Below, piece after piece: positions 48,672 through 58,634 of a stretch of 64,000 bases of DNA (position 1 is the first letter of the stretch; each line of letters starts with the position of its first letter). The stretch is from Gracilaria gracilis (Eukaryota > Rhodophyta > Florideophyceae > Gracilariales > Gracilariaceae), in the NCBI GenBank assembly GCA_030374805.1, contig JARGSG010000091.1:186001-250000 (forward strand), in the 5' to 3' direction. Under the pieces are notes generated by a model. The model made no database searches. It was not told the DNA's origin and saw only the letters and a program-made list of their open reading frames with translations. The position numbers and the translations under genes are program-made.

Positions 48672-51600
48672 ATGGCAGGTGCCGAGCAAAAAACAGACAA
48701 GCCTGCCCCTCCCGCGCCAGCCGACGCCCCGAAGAAGCCCGCGCCCGAGGACACTCAAGATGAGCTCTCGGAAGAGGACCAGGCGCTCAAGGATAAGCTG
48801 GACATGCTCGTCGTCCGCGCGCGCGATGCAGATCCTGGCGTGCAGAAGCTTGGGCTGCAGACCATTCGAACTGAGATCCGATCGGCCACTTCTTCAATGA
48901 CCTCCGTGCCTAAGCCGCTCAAGTTCTTGCGTCCGCACTTCACCCCGCTCAAGGTTTACTACGCTACGGAAATGCCCGCAGGAGAAAATCACGTTTTTCT
49001 TGCCGATATCCTGTCGGTGTTGGCCATGACAATGGGCGATGCCTCCAAGTGTGAGAGTCTGCGCTTCAAGTTGCAGGGAACTGATGAACCGCCACATCTT
49101 TGGGGCCATGAGTACGTTCGTCACCTTGCGGGTGAGATCGCGTCCGAGTATCAGAGCCTTGTCGAGATGGACGCGGAGATGCGCGATGATGCTCCTGAAC
49201 AACCGAACGGCGACGTTGTCAAACTTTCGCAAGCTACCATTCCGCAGCTTACCAAACTCGTTGACGACATCGTCCCGTTTCTCATGAAGTCAAATGCGGA
49301 ACCGGAGGCCGTTGATTTGCTCATGGAGGTCGATTCACTTCCAAAGCTCAAGGACCTGGCTGACGAGCATAACTACTCTCGCGTTTGTTTGTACTTGAAG
49401 GCATGTGCCGACTACGTTTTGCTGCAAGAGGAGATTGACAAACTGCTCAAGATCGCTTCGGATATCTACTTCAAGGTGAAGGAACTGCCTGATGCTATGC
49501 AGGTGGCCATCCGTCGTGGAGATATGGACAGTATCAAATCCATATATCAGAGCAGCGAAAGCCCGTCAGCCGTGCGCTTGCAACTCGCGCTCGACCTCGG
49601 GCGCGCCGGTATCTTGCTCGATGAGATCGAGACCGATGACGATATGCTGATGGCTATGAGAAATCAGAGACTAACCGATCAGTTCAAGGCCCTCGCGAAG
49701 GATCTTGATGTGTTGGAACCGAAGACCCCCGATGATATCTACAAGACACATTTATTAGATGCCCGTGCTCCAAGCGCATCTTCTTCTGATTCGGCACGTG
49801 CCAATCTCGCCAAAACGTTTGTCAATGCGTTCGTGAACATGGGATTCGGTACCGATAAGCTTATGTCTGACAATGACAGCAAATGGATCTACCGTAACAG
49901 AGAGCATGGAATGATGTCCGCTGCGGCTTCTGTTGGTATGATCTTACTCTGGGATGTCGAAACCGGTCTCAGTGACATCGACAAGTATATGCACGTCGAA
50001 CAGGACTTTGTGCGAGCAGGAGCCCTGCTCGGAGTTGGATTGGTTTCGGCGAACGTTCGACATGAAGTTGATCCGGCACTTGCAATCATCCAAGATCATC
50101 TCACCTCCAACAAGGCATGCATAAGGAACGGAGCAATTGCAGGCCTTGGTTTAGCATACGCCGGCACCCAGAATGCGACTGTGAGGGAACTGTTACTTCC
50201 TATTTTGACAGATAAGAATACATCCGCAGACACGGTTGCTTTGACTGCTCTCAGCTTAGGTCTCTGCTTCGTCGGAACGTTGGATGGTGACGTTTCAATC
50301 CCATTGCTTGAAGTCTTATCCGAGAGACAAAACAGTAGTGATGTTACTCGAGAGACGTTGTTGCCGATTTTGCTTCCACTGGCTTTGGGGCTCTTGTATC
50401 TTGGCAGTCAAGAGGCTGCGGAGGTCATGAACGAGACTATCGCCGCAATGGTAGGGACGGACAGTCTTCTGGGACGAATTACTTCGATTACGTTTGAGGT
50501 TTGTGCGTATTGTGGGTCTGGTGATGTTCGAAAGGTGCAGAAGTTTTTGTCTATTTGTGGCGAGCATGCGTCTACGGAAGAGAGCGACGAAGCTACAGAT
50601 TCGAATCAGGCCGGCAATACAAGAGCTCAATCAGCGGCACAGGCAGGCTCAACCGGAGCGAACGCGGCTGGAAATGACTCGAATGCGAACGCGAATGGAG
50701 CCCAGGAAGCAAATTCGGACGAGAGAACGTTAAGCGACGCTGAAAAGGCCCGTATTGGCTCTGCGGAACAAGCTGTAGCTGTCTTGGGTCTAGCAATGGT
50801 TTCCATGGGTGAGGAATTAGGCGCGGAGATGTCGATTAGAGCATTTGGTCATCTACTGCAGTACGGAGACCCTGTGATTCGCAAAGTTGTTCCACTCGCA
50901 ATCGGTTTGTTAAGCCTCAGCGACCCTAAGCTAACGCTTACCGACATGTTGTCGAAGTTCACCCATGATTCTGATATGGAGGTTGCGCAGTCGGCGATAA
51001 TTGGGCTGGGTCTAATTGGTGCTGGAACTAACAACTCAAGAATAGCAGGCATTCTTCGACAGCTTTCTCAGTATTATGCAAAGGAAGGCTCGTCTCTTTT
51101 CCTCGTCCGAATAGCTCAAGGTATTCTTCATTCGGCGAAGGGGTTGGTGACGATGAATCCTTTCTATGGGGACAACAACTTCCTTCAGAGCAAGACTGCG
51201 CTTGGTGGTATCCTCACGGTCTTGTTTTCTTGTCTGGATATGAAAGGAACTATTCTGGGAAAGAATCACTACCTCTTGTACTATTTGGCACTGGCTGCGC
51301 GACCAAGGATGGTCTTCACTGTTGATGACAAGATGGAATTCAAGGCCACCACTGTTCGAGTTGGACAGGCAGTTGACACCGTTGGACAAGCTGGGCGACC
51401 GAAGTCTATCACCGGCTTCCAAACACACACAACACCTGTGCTACTTGCTGCTGGAGAGAGATCGGAAATGGCAACGGATGAGTTCCTCTCAGTCGCTGCT
51501 TCCATGGAAGGAATTGTGGTTTTGGAAAAGAATCCCGACTGGGTTGATGAATCTGGATTGAAAGAAGCTGCCGCGGCGATGGAGAAGCTTGAGGAAGAGG

Positions 51601-51677
51601 CTGCAAAGCACTCACAAGGATCGTCGCAGAATCCCACATCGTCGGGGGCTGGATCCAGTAGTATGGCCACATCATGA
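48672..51677 (+). CDS. RPN1: 26S proteasome regulatory subunit RPN1 (PSMD2)
   Basis: A 1,001-aa frame from an ATG in good context (CGCCATGG), close to the usual RPN1 length. RPN1 is a scaffold in the base of the 19S regulatory particle. It binds ubiquitin, ubiquitin-like shuttle factors and the Ubp6 deubiquitinase. The N-terminal acidic region (SEEDQALKDKLDMLVVR) leads into helical repeats. Proteasome/cyclosome repeats start near residue 412 (HGMMSAAASVGMILLWDVETG; VRAGALLGVGLVSANVRHE; IRNGAIAGLGLAYAG) and resume after an insert at about 635-685 rich in Asn, Ala and Ser. The C terminus ends the family's way (FLSVAASMEGIVVLEKNPDW) plus a short tail. No introns. The low-complexity insert is the only unusual part. 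Confidence 0.97.
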   Translation: MAGAEQKTDKPAPPAPADAPKKPAPEDTQDELSEEDQALKDKLDMLVVRARDADPGVQKLGLQTIRTEIRSATSSMTSVPKPLKFLRPHFTPLKVYYATEMPAGENHVFLADILSVLAMTMGDASKCESLRFKLQGTDEPPHLWGHEYVRHLAGEIASEYQSLVEMDAEMRDDAPEQPNGDVVKLSQATIPQLTKLVDDIVPFLMKSNAEPEAVDLLMEVDSLPKLKDLADEHNYSRVCLYLKACADYVLLQEEIDKLLKIASDIYFKVKELPDAMQVAIRRGDMDSIKSIYQSSESPSAVRLQLALDLGRAGILLDEIETDDDMLMAMRNQRLTDQFKALAKDLDVLEPKTPDDIYKTHLLDARAPSASSSDSARANLAKTFVNAFVNMGFGTDKLMSDNDSKWIYRNREHGMMSAAASVGMILLWDVETGLSDIDKYMHVEQDFVRAGALLGVGLVSANVRHEVDPALAIIQDHLTSNKACIRNGAIAGLGLAYAGTQNATVRELLLPILTDKNTSADTVALTALSLGLCFVGTLDGDVSIPLLEVLSERQNSSDVTRETLLPILLPLALGLLYLGSQEAAEVMNETIAAMVGTDSLLGRITSITFEVCAYCGSGDVRKVQKFLSICGEHASTEESDEATDSNQAGNTRAQSAAQAGSTGANAAGNDSNANANGAQEANSDERTLSDAEKARIGSAEQAVAVLGLAMVSMGEELGAEMSIRAFGHLLQYGDPVIRKVVPLAIGLLSLSDPKLTLTDMLSKFTHDSDMEVAQSAIIGLGLIGAGTNNSRIAGILRQLSQYYAKEGSSLFLVRIAQGILHSAKGLVTMNPFYGDNNFLQSKTALGGILTVLFSCLDMKGTILGKNHYLLYYLALAARPRMVFTVDDKMEFKATTVRVGQAVDTVGQAGRPKSITGFQTHTTPVLLAAGERSEMATDEFLSVAASMEGIVVLEKNPDWVDESGLKEAAAAMEKLEEEAAKHSQGSSQNPTSSGAGSSSMATS

Positions 51678-52741
51678 GGTTTTTGTGGGAAACATGTATT
51701 ACCTGGAGGGATTCTACTCACTTTGAATGTAAATGGAAGTGTGGGCTATCGTTCCACTTTTTATGATGACCTTGAGGAGCGTCATGTACGGTCAAGGATA
51801 CCATCAGAATGAGCAACAATTGTTGAACCCCTTTTCTGTGATATTCTAACTATAGATGATTTCGAACTTATGAACGCTATGAAACCACAAATGGCATGAG
51901 TACTGGGATCCCATGTATCAGCCAACAAGCGCTCTGTGGGAACTAGCCGGGGGACGTTAGCTACAGTGGGTAAAGAGTGTAAAACACGGGACGGTACCTT
52001 CAGATGCGACCCCCTCCTCCCCCCCCCCCCCCCCCCCCCCCCTCTCCCCGGGGCATCGGTTTGACACATACTGCGGCGGGAAAGTGGCAAGGTGTGTAGC
52101 GATCCAGTTTCGCGTTGAAGAACTTCCGAAACTCGTTCTGAGGTTCGGTTACTAACAGACTGGGAGCCCATCAAGAGGCGTTCTGGGTTTCAAAGCTGCC
52201 ACGAAATAGTTGTTCTTGTCGTAGGTAATTGCCCGTTGTTTTCTACCAGATATAACCCGCTAGGAAAGCAATGAAAGTTTTGTTAAGCTACCCTTGTACT
52301 CGTCCACGGAAGAATTGTTTCGAAATAGATACGGAAATGCGCATGTTCCCACTTATCAATTCAAAAGTGATTTCTATATGGACCTGAATCAAGCTTCGAG
52401 CATGGCTGCATGGCTTTGTATTTGAATCTTGCACGTGACTGCTGTAGAGCGGGTAGGATGAGAGTCGAACTTTCCAGTGCCCAAAACATCTTCGTGTTTC
52501 AGTTCCTTTCAATGTATTCAGAATTGGGAAACGAGGCATCGGAGTCTGCGTGCTCTTGGGCTTTAAACATTTTGACGTCACTACCCAAAGAGTTGCAAAA
52601 TTAAGAGTTGTGGTCTTGGTCGCCCGGTACTACTCTCGACCACGTTGACTATGCGCTTGTTAACCTGTTGAGAGCTGCACAGATACTGTTGAATACCCAC
52701 TGGAGCACAAACCACCTATTGGACAAGACAAAAGTGCCCAC
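51678..52741. other. Intergenic stretch with a poly-C tract
   Basis: No gene is supported. A run of about 23 C lies at about 52019-52041 within a C-rich segment. The rest has no visible repeats. Confidence 0.5.
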
Positions 52742-53899
52742 ATGGCTGAAAGCTCGAGCTCGGACTCTGATGGAGACGTAAAGGAAAGTGGTAACCTCGT
52801 CGTTCAAACTCCTAGCACGGAATTGCTGGGAGATCCAGCCGTGGACTCAGATGGTGGGGACTTTGACGAAGCCGAGAAAGCACCTCCACGACTGCCTTCC
52901 GCCTACAGGGCTAAGCCGTCTGTGATTGAGTTTTCGCCTGTCTCTGATCAGAATGGCAACGTTTTTGACGACGACGAAGAGCATATTTTTGACCCCTGTG
53001 GCCTCTCTCCTAGAGGTGTGCTGAGCAAGGGAGTGCCAGCCATTATAGAATCTTTGAAGTTTGATGCTGTTGAACTTCATGTGGAAGGATATGAGACTAC
53101 ACGATTGGAGATTTTTGGGCCGGCTGAATGCGTTGCTGTGTTACTTTGTGAAGGATCTGAGCCCGGAACGTGGGAGGCAACTGACAAGAGTGAGAAAGTG
53201 AGGTGTTCTCAACACATACGGCTTCTAAAGAAATTTAGACTTCGAGCAGCAACAGAAGTGGATCGGTCAGAGAAGGTCATGATCGCGTTCTTTGACGCGA
53301 ACACACCGTCACATTTACTCCAACCGAGCAACGCTCTAGGGTACGAAGTATTTTCTGCGGCGGAGCTGATTGAGTCGAAAGATCTCGCACTGGAAAGACA
53401 GCTGCGAAGCGATGGAGGCAGTTTTTGGGGAGATGCATACGTTGTACTGTCACTTGATTTTCTCAAGCACGTATCGAAGAAGGAGACGATTTCCATCGAG
53501 TTTGGTGTAGATGACGAGGCTCCGCGTAGGAATCGAATGTTTTTCATCATTTCAAGGAGTTTGCCCCATGGTACATGGTCTCCAATCTATATATCGGAAG
53601 TGAGGACTCGAAGTGATGCGGATAAGTTTGACGCCGTTTCTATACCCTGTCAAGACTTTCATGGCGGGGATGAGTCCAGGAATTTCCGCCTTGAACTTCA
53701 TCGGTGGTACAAGAATGGAAGAACGAGACAGTTGGGGTTCATGCAGACTACGGTTCAGAAACTGAAGAGCTTGGAGTCGAACAGTAGCATGTACTGGTGG
53801 CCTGCGGAAGACGGCATTCGTTCTGCGAAGATCATGGTCCTGCAGGCGTTGACGTCACCTTGCGAAGCTCGTTTTCACCTGCTGCTCTCCACATCATGA
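52742..53899 (+). CDS. Copine-like protein with two C2 domains and no vWA domain
   Basis: A 385-aa frame from the ATG at 52742. An acidic serine-rich N terminus (SSSSDSDGD) is followed by a first C2-like domain at about 105-250 (DAVELHVEGYETTRLEIFGP). A second C2 domain follows at about 255-380: RNRMFFIISRSLPHGTWSPI, YISEVRTRSDADKF, LELHRWYKNGRTRQLGFM, TTVQKLKSL. The second domain matches copine C2B, where W-x-P-V-Y-x-T-E-V and a Y-D-W-D-like segment recur. Copines bind membranes through calcium and C2 domains and carry a vWA domain behind them; here the protein stops right after C2B. Several calcium-binding aspartates seem replaced (EIFGPAE for the usual KSDPF, HRWYKNG for YDWD), so calcium dependence is doubtful. 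Confidence 0.75.
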   Translation: MAESSSSDSDGDVKESGNLVVQTPSTELLGDPAVDSDGGDFDEAEKAPPRLPSAYRAKPSVIEFSPVSDQNGNVFDDDEEHIFDPCGLSPRGVLSKGVPAIIESLKFDAVELHVEGYETTRLEIFGPAECVAVLLCEGSEPGTWEATDKSEKVRCSQHIRLLKKFRLRAATEVDRSEKVMIAFFDANTPSHLLQPSNALGYEVFSAAELIESKDLALERQLRSDGGSFWGDAYVVLSLDFLKHVSKKETISIEFGVDDEAPRRNRMFFIISRSLPHGTWSPIYISEVRTRSDADKFDAVSIPCQDFHGGDESRNFRLELHRWYKNGRTRQLGFMQTTVQKLKSLESNSSMYWWPAEDGIRSAKIMVLQALTSPCEARFHLLLSTS

Positions 53900-54320
53900 A
53901 TGACTCAGTCCCACTCCTGTTCAGGTGATTCAATGCAACGATTCGAGCGAGGAATGCTGTGGTCTGCAAAGACCACTGGCTAGATCTGGAAAGACGGGCA
54001 ACAGTCCAGCAGCGTTGCTGGGGTATGGATTGTTGAGCAATGAGATGCCATTCAAGGGCAATGGCTGGGAGCAAAGGATATCACGTATGGTGTGAAGTGT
54101 TTCCGTGCCGACATGGGCACCACGACGATGAAAACAGAAAAAAAGAACGTCATGATGACGATCGGGTGTGTACCACCCAATGGTTTATTTCGCTCTTTTC
54201 TACTATAGCAGTGTGCCCACGGAATTACAAGAAGCGGAAGTGTTAGCTCACTTGTATTCACATGTCTTAGAAGAAATATACGTTACCCGCTTGTCGCTGG
54301 GCTTTTTGTTGTTGTTGTTG

Positions 54321-54380
<60 letters not shown>

Positions 54381-54475
54381 AATCAGTATAAAGTTGAGTT
54401 ATGTACATAGAGTATATGTATAGATGGTTGACAATGGCGTGATTGGAGTCGAAGAAGAGAGAAGATGTGCCCGTT
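53900..54475. other. Intergenic region with a GTT microsatellite
   Basis: No gene is supported. A (GTT)n run with one interruption lies at 54305-54380. Open frames across it are poly-Cys or poly-Asn and not genes. Confidence 0.7.
54305..54380. repeat. (GTT)n microsatellite
   Basis: About 25 trinucleotide copies, interrupted once near 54320 by TGTG. It lies downstream of the OSCA/TMEM63-like gene, which is on the opposite strand. Confidence 0.95.
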
Positions 54476-56917
54476 TCACCGCACGTGTTCCTTTGGCTCA
54501 TAAGTCAGCCCTTCGAGTTCGTCGTCCTTCAAGTCATTGACGGGTCTCAATCCAGGGTGCAAGTAGAGCTCGGCAAAATGGTCCGGGATCTCGTCCTGGA
54601 GGCCTTCCTCGTCGTCCATATCGGCCTGATCGATCAAGCTGCCGTGCTTTGCTCGAAAAAGAAACGTCTTGCGGCAGTAATTGTGGAACCAGATGGAGAA
54701 AATGAGCGACAGAGCGGAAAGGATGGCTTGGGGCGTTGCAAGTTTGAGACCGAAAATGCCAATCATCGAAAGCTGGTGAAAGTACAAACCCACAAGCAGC
54801 GCCGTCCACGCGTCACGAAACAGAAAGCCACCGCCTTCAAACTGCGGCTTGTGCGAGTACAAAAGCTGCTGCTTGTGACACAAGTAGGCGATGGCGTAGT
54901 ACAGCGTGGCGACGGCACAAATGACGGGCGCAATGGTGCTGTACACAAATGAGATAAGCGACACCATACAGCACAGCGCATACATCTTGGCAAACGGAAA
55001 CTGCGAGAAGATCTCGTCGGCGTTGCGCTTCTCGCGCGGCGTCTTTGCCCTGAGGCGCAGGAAGGGGCGCACGATGAGTCGGCCAATGTTGAGCAGGTTC
55101 AACGTGCTTCCCAGAAACGCGTTGATCAACACGTACTTCATTAGAAAGGCGGACTGCGCCGGCACGGACACGGACAAGATGGCGACGATCTGCGTGGGGT
55201 TCTCAAAGATGTCCTTGAGCTTTTGGAACACGGAGCCGATGACGACGACGTAGAAGAAGTTGGACATGACGTAGAAGAAGAAGATGAAGTTCCGAATCTT
55301 GGCCTCCAGCAGCACGCGGCTATGGATGCGCTCAAAGTTGACGACGAGACGGATGATGAGCGGCACAATGAGCAGCAGAATGTACAGGATCAACGGCGGC
55401 AGGATGCCCTGCAGAAAGCGCGCAAACGCCGGGTGGTTGGCAATAAAGTCGGTGAGAAAGGAGTCGGGCCACTTTTCCGCCAGCTGCTGCAGGTTGTTGA
55501 GCGCCTGGATGGAGGTGGCCGGCACGGTCCAGAACACTGCCATGGCCGTGAGCACGAAGAAAGACGTATACTGGCGGATTGTCTTGGTGTACGGCGTGAT
55601 GGAGAGGCGGTTCCAGTTGACGGCGCGCGGCTCGGGCGCGCGCGACACGCGGCACTCGGTGGCGTTGATCCACACGGGCGCGGTGGCAGCCAGCGTGGCG
55701 ACGCGCTTGGAGCGGAACACGACGATGGCGCAGCGCGTGAGCGGCGCCGTGCGGTCCAGCGCGTGCTCGGCGACGCGCAGCTGCTCGGCCAGCTCGTGCT
55801 GGCGCTGCTTCCACTGCTGCAGGTCGGCGCGCGGGAACAGCGTGGTGCACGTGGTTCGGCGCGACAGCTGCGCGTGCTGCGCGTCGGACGAGGAGGAGGA
55901 GGAGGCGTGGCTGGCTGCCGGCGCGATGTCGGCATCGGGTGGCGGTGGCGGCGGCGGCTCGTGGTGAGACGGCGACGGCGACGGCGACGGTGATGATGAC
56001 GACGATGGCGACTGCTCGGTCGGCGTGGCGGTTACGCGCGGCGGCTGTTGTTGTTGCGGCTGCTGTTGTTGCTGCTGCTGTTGCTGCGGCGGCGCGTGCT
56101 GCACGTGAGCGCGCGCCGCCAGGAAGCGGTAGCGATCGACGGCGGCAATGTACTTGTTCTTGAGCGCGAGCAGCGCATGGGCGTCTCTGACGAGGTGCAC
56201 GCGCACGACCTGCGCCGGAAAGACCTTGTCGAAGACGGCAAACAGGGCGCGCGGCTCGCACAGAAAGGGCGGCACGTCCTGCACGACGACGGCGTAATTG
56301 GCGGGGTTATCGAAACGCGCGCGATACACTCGGCGCCACTGCACGTACTTGAGCACGTCGCGGTACAGAAAGAGCAGGATGATAGCGACGACAAACACCT
56401 CGCACAGCAGCGTGACCCACAGTCGTCTCGACTGCTCGCGCACGTTGGACAGTGTGGCAACCTCCATGCCGAAGACGTGGTTGGGGTGAGTGGGCGGCAG
56501 ACGACGGTTATCCGCCGTGACGTAGGTCGGGTACAGAACGACGGCGGTGAGGACGGTGAGCACAGCGAACAGCTTCGCCTGCGTGGCCAGGAAGCGTACA
56601 AAGAGCGCGGCGTCCAAGCCGTGCGTACGTGCCACGTCGCGCTCGGCGTAGCGCAGCGTGCGCCACGCCCATGACAGCGGCGTGGCGCGCGGCGCGCGCA
56701 GCGTGCGTAGCGGACGGCCGTCGTAGCGACGCGCGCGGGGGAGCGACGCGAAGATGGCGCGCGGGTACGTGTGCGAGGGGCAGTAGTTGCGCAGCAGCTC
56801 GTAGCTGAGCAGCGCGAGCAGCAACACGCCCGCGCCCACGCCCAGGTTGAGCGCCAGCCCGAGCGTGGCCGGGCTGCGCGCGTTGAAGAGCGAGTCCACG
56901 GGCGCGGCGTCGCTCAT
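54476..56917 (-). CDS. OSCA/TMEM63 (CSC1-like) calcium-permeable channel
   Basis: An 813-aa frame from the ATG at 56917. The frame is open 66 codons further upstream, but that part is proline-rich low-complexity sequence and ATG 56917 begins a typical N terminus (MSDAAPVDSLFNARSPATLG). The first transmembrane segment follows at once (LALNLGVGAGVLLLALLSYE), with two more at about 95-195. The cytosolic RRM-like domain contains a long insert of poly-Gln, Ser-Pro and poly-Pro before TRCAIVVFRSKRVATLA. The pore region is strongly conserved (VNWNRLSITPYTKTIRQYTS; FLKYVLINAFLGSTLNLLNI in similar form; FPFAKMYALCCMVSLISFVY). The family forms mechanically or osmotically gated cation channels. No introns. 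Confidence 0.93.
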   Translation of the reverse strand: MSDAAPVDSLFNARSPATLGLALNLGVGAGVLLLALLSYELLRNYCPSHTYPRAIFASLPRARRYDGRPLRTLRAPRATPLSWAWRTLRYAERDVARTHGLDAALFVRFLATQAKLFAVLTVLTAVVLYPTYVTADNRRLPPTHPNHVFGMEVATLSNVREQSRRLWVTLLCEVFVVAIILLFLYRDVLKYVQWRRVYRARFDNPANYAVVVQDVPPFLCEPRALFAVFDKVFPAQVVRVHLVRDAHALLALKNKYIAAVDRYRFLAARAHVQHAPPQQQQQQQQQPQQQQPPRVTATPTEQSPSSSSSPSPSPSPSHHEPPPPPPPDADIAPAASHASSSSSSDAQHAQLSRRTTCTTLFPRADLQQWKQRQHELAEQLRVAEHALDRTAPLTRCAIVVFRSKRVATLAATAPVWINATECRVSRAPEPRAVNWNRLSITPYTKTIRQYTSFFVLTAMAVFWTVPATSIQALNNLQQLAEKWPDSFLTDFIANHPAFARFLQGILPPLILYILLLIVPLIIRLVVNFERIHSRVLLEAKIRNFIFFFYVMSNFFYVVVIGSVFQKLKDIFENPTQIVAILSVSVPAQSAFLMKYVLINAFLGSTLNLLNIGRLIVRPFLRLRAKTPREKRNADEIFSQFPFAKMYALCCMVSLISFVYSTIAPVICAVATLYYAIAYLCHKQQLLYSHKPQFEGGGFLFRDAWTALLVGLYFHQLSMIGIFGLKLATPQAILSALSLIFSIWFHNYCRKTFLFRAKHGSLIDQADMDDEEGLQDEIPDHFAELYLHPGLRPVNDLKDDELEGLTYEPKEHVR

Positions 56918-57290
56918 GGAGGGGGAGGGAGGAGGGGGAGGGAGGAGGGAAGGGGGAAGAGGAGGAGGGGGAGGGAGGAGGGGGAGAGAGGAGGGAAGGG
57001 GGAAGAGGAGGAGGGGGGGTGGGGATGTGGAGTGGAGGGAAGGGAGGCGGAGGGAGGCCGGAGGAAGGCCGGAGGCGGGAGATGAAGGTGTGCAGCAGGG
57101 ACAGGTGTTTGGCATTGGCGCGCGCCACGTGTACAGTAGTACAGTAAGTACGTGTGGATAGCGGCCAGCGCGAACGGGCGCGCGCGCACGCGCACGCGCA
57201 CGTGTGTGTGTAAGTTAAAGTTAGAGCGGATGGGGACGCCATTGACGGGGGGCTCGATCGGATCGACGACGGGGCGGCTGCTCGACGACG
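56918..57290. promoter_or_regulatory. Shared upstream region of two divergent membrane-protein genes
   Basis: The 373 bp between the OSCA/TMEM63 start and the start at 57291 is a long GGAGG-rich low-complexity tract (about 56920-57080). A stretch of CG/CACG alternation follows (57178-57205). It must hold both promoters. Open frames here are by-products of the simple sequence. Confidence 0.5.
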
Positions 57291-58175
57291 ATGCGGCTGC
57301 GCGCGGGCGCGTTGGCGCTGCTGCAGGCGACGCTGACGGTGCTGACGACGGGCGGCGCCACGCTGTGGGTGGTGCTGACGGAGCCGCGGCGCGCGCGCCG
57401 CCTGCCGTTCTACTCGGACGCCACGCACGCCGAGCCCGCGCGCGCGCTGCTGGCGCTGGGCGAGAACGCCGCGCTGCTGCTCGCGCTGCTCGTGGCGCTC
57501 GCCGAGCGCGCGCTGCTGCGCCGCCTGCTCACCGCCGCCGCGTCGCTCCCCCCGCACCACCACCCCCACCACCACCACACCGCCGCCGCCGCCGCGCGTC
57601 TCCACTGGCGCGCCGCGCAAGTGGCGCTGCTCGCGTGGCTGGTCACCGCCAACACGCCCACGCTGCGCCCGTGGCTGCGCGCGCACCAGCTGGCCGCGTC
57701 CACGCTCATGCTCAGTCTGGCCGTGCAGGCCGCGCTCAAGCTGCGCCTCGCGCGCCTGCTACCGGCTCTCACGCCGCCGCCGCCTTCTTCTTCTTCCCTT
57801 TCTTCTTCGTCCTGCTCAAAGCGCAGCGGGCGTTGGCGGCGCTGGTGCTGGCGCGCGCGCGCCGCGTGGAGCCGTCACCACCTCGCGCTGCGCGCCGCCG
57901 TGGCCGCCGCGCTGCTGGGCGGCGTGCTGGGCACCTTTGCGTGCTTCGCGGCGCGCCAAGCGCTGCTGCTGCTGCGTCGCCGCCGTCGCGCCGCGCTGCT
58001 GCTCGCTATGAGCGCCGTCGTGCACGCCACCACCGCCGCCGCCGTCGCGCACATGCTGCTCGTGGCCGCCGACCTGCACGCGCACGCCGTCTTCCTCACC
58101 GCCGTCGTCGTGCCGCCCGCCACCACCACCACCGCCACCGTCCCCGCCGCTGACGCCGCCGACGCGCTACTGTGA
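57291..58175 (+). CDS. Multi-pass membrane protein, possibly Frag1/DRAM/Sfk1-like
   Basis: A 294-aa frame from the ATG at 57291. At least five hydrophobic segments: about 5-26 (ALALLQATLTVLTTGGATLW), 48-68 (LLALGENAALLLALLVALAE), 105-118, 127-148 (LAASTLMLSLAVQAALKL) and 203-262. A short conserved-looking motif after the first segment, LPFYSDATHAEPARAL, recalls the P-x-I-S-D...P segment of Frag1/DRAM/Sfk1 proteins, which act in lipid transport and autophagy. This is a tentative reading of a very GC-rich, Ala/Leu-rich protein. A histidine run (HHHPHHHH) lies near residue 90. The stop overlaps the end of the convergent SNARE gene by 9 bp. Confidence 0.6.
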   Translation: MRLRAGALALLQATLTVLTTGGATLWVVLTEPRRARRLPFYSDATHAEPARALLALGENAALLLALLVALAERALLRRLLTAAASLPPHHHPHHHHTAAAAARLHWRAAQVALLAWLVTANTPTLRPWLRAHQLAASTLMLSLAVQAALKLRLARLLPALTPPPPSSSSLSSSSCSKRSGRWRRWCWRARAAWSRHHLALRAAVAAALLGGVLGTFACFAARQALLLLRRRRRAALLLAMSAVVHATTAAAVAHMLLVAADLHAHAVFLTAVVVPPATTTTATVPAADAADALL

Positions 58176-58634
58176 GCGCAGCCACGCGCGCAGCGCCAGC
58201 AACGCCAGCGCCGCCGCGCCGGCCGCCGCGCAGCCCGCGCGCGCATCGGCGCCGCAGCCGGCGCCGCGCGCGGCGAGGCGCAGCGCGCGAAGCGCGTCGC
58301 CCACCTTGTGGCGACCCGCGTCCACGCGTCGCTCCACGCGCTGTAGCAGCGCGTTTTGCTGCGTCACCGAGTCGTCCACCGTCAGCGCCACGTGCCGCAT
58401 CGCGGCGGCTGTCGCGCCGAGCGCTTCCACGCCCGCCTGGTTGCGCGCCTCCTGCCGCTCGACGCCGTCCGCCGCGCCGCCCGCCGCCACCACGCCGCTG
58501 CCGCTGCCGCTGCTGCTGCCTGTACGCGTCGCCGCGCCGCCGAATAGCAGCGCGCGCGAGCCGCCTCGCTGCGCGGACGCGCCACCGCCGCCGGGTGCGG
58601 TGGTGGTGGTGTTGGTGCCGCTGCCGCTGCTCAT
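58167..58634 (-). CDS. BET1-like Qc-SNARE
   Basis: A 155-aa frame from the ATG at 58634. A Gly/Ser/Thr-rich N terminus contains SRALLFGG, which matches the R-x-x-L-F-G segment of BET1. A SNARE coil spans about residues 63-122 (NQAGVEALGATAAAMRHVAL, then DDSVTQQNALLQRV), with a glutamine at the zero layer (Q92/Q93). A C-terminal membrane anchor is at about 132-150 (AAAGAAALALLALRAWL). BET1 proteins act in ER-to-Golgi vesicle fusion. High GC gives an unusually Ala/Arg-rich coil, which lowers certainty. It overlaps the convergent membrane-protein gene by 9 bp. Confidence 0.75.
   Translation of the reverse strand: MSSGSGTNTTTTAPGGGGASAQRGGSRALLFGGAATRTGSSSGSGSGVVAAGGAADGVERQEARNQAGVEALGATAAAMRHVALTVDDSVTQQNALLQRVERRVDAGRHKVGDALRALRLAARGAGCGADARAGCAAAGAAALALLALRAWLRSQ

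Noticed and set aside
48406-48900. 164-aa frame overlapping the start of RPN1
   Set aside because: Arg/Ser-rich sequence in another phase over the conserved RPN1 N terminus; at most a short upstream frame.
54168-54410. Poly-Cys and poly-Asn frames over the GTT microsatellite
   Set aside because: Pure translation of a simple repeat.
55200-57700. Long frames on both strands across the OSCA/TMEM63 gene and the GGAGG-rich upstream tract
   Set aside because: High GC removes stops in all frames; the products are low-complexity Ala/Arg/Pro or Glu/Gly/Arg sequence overlapping a firmly identified gene.
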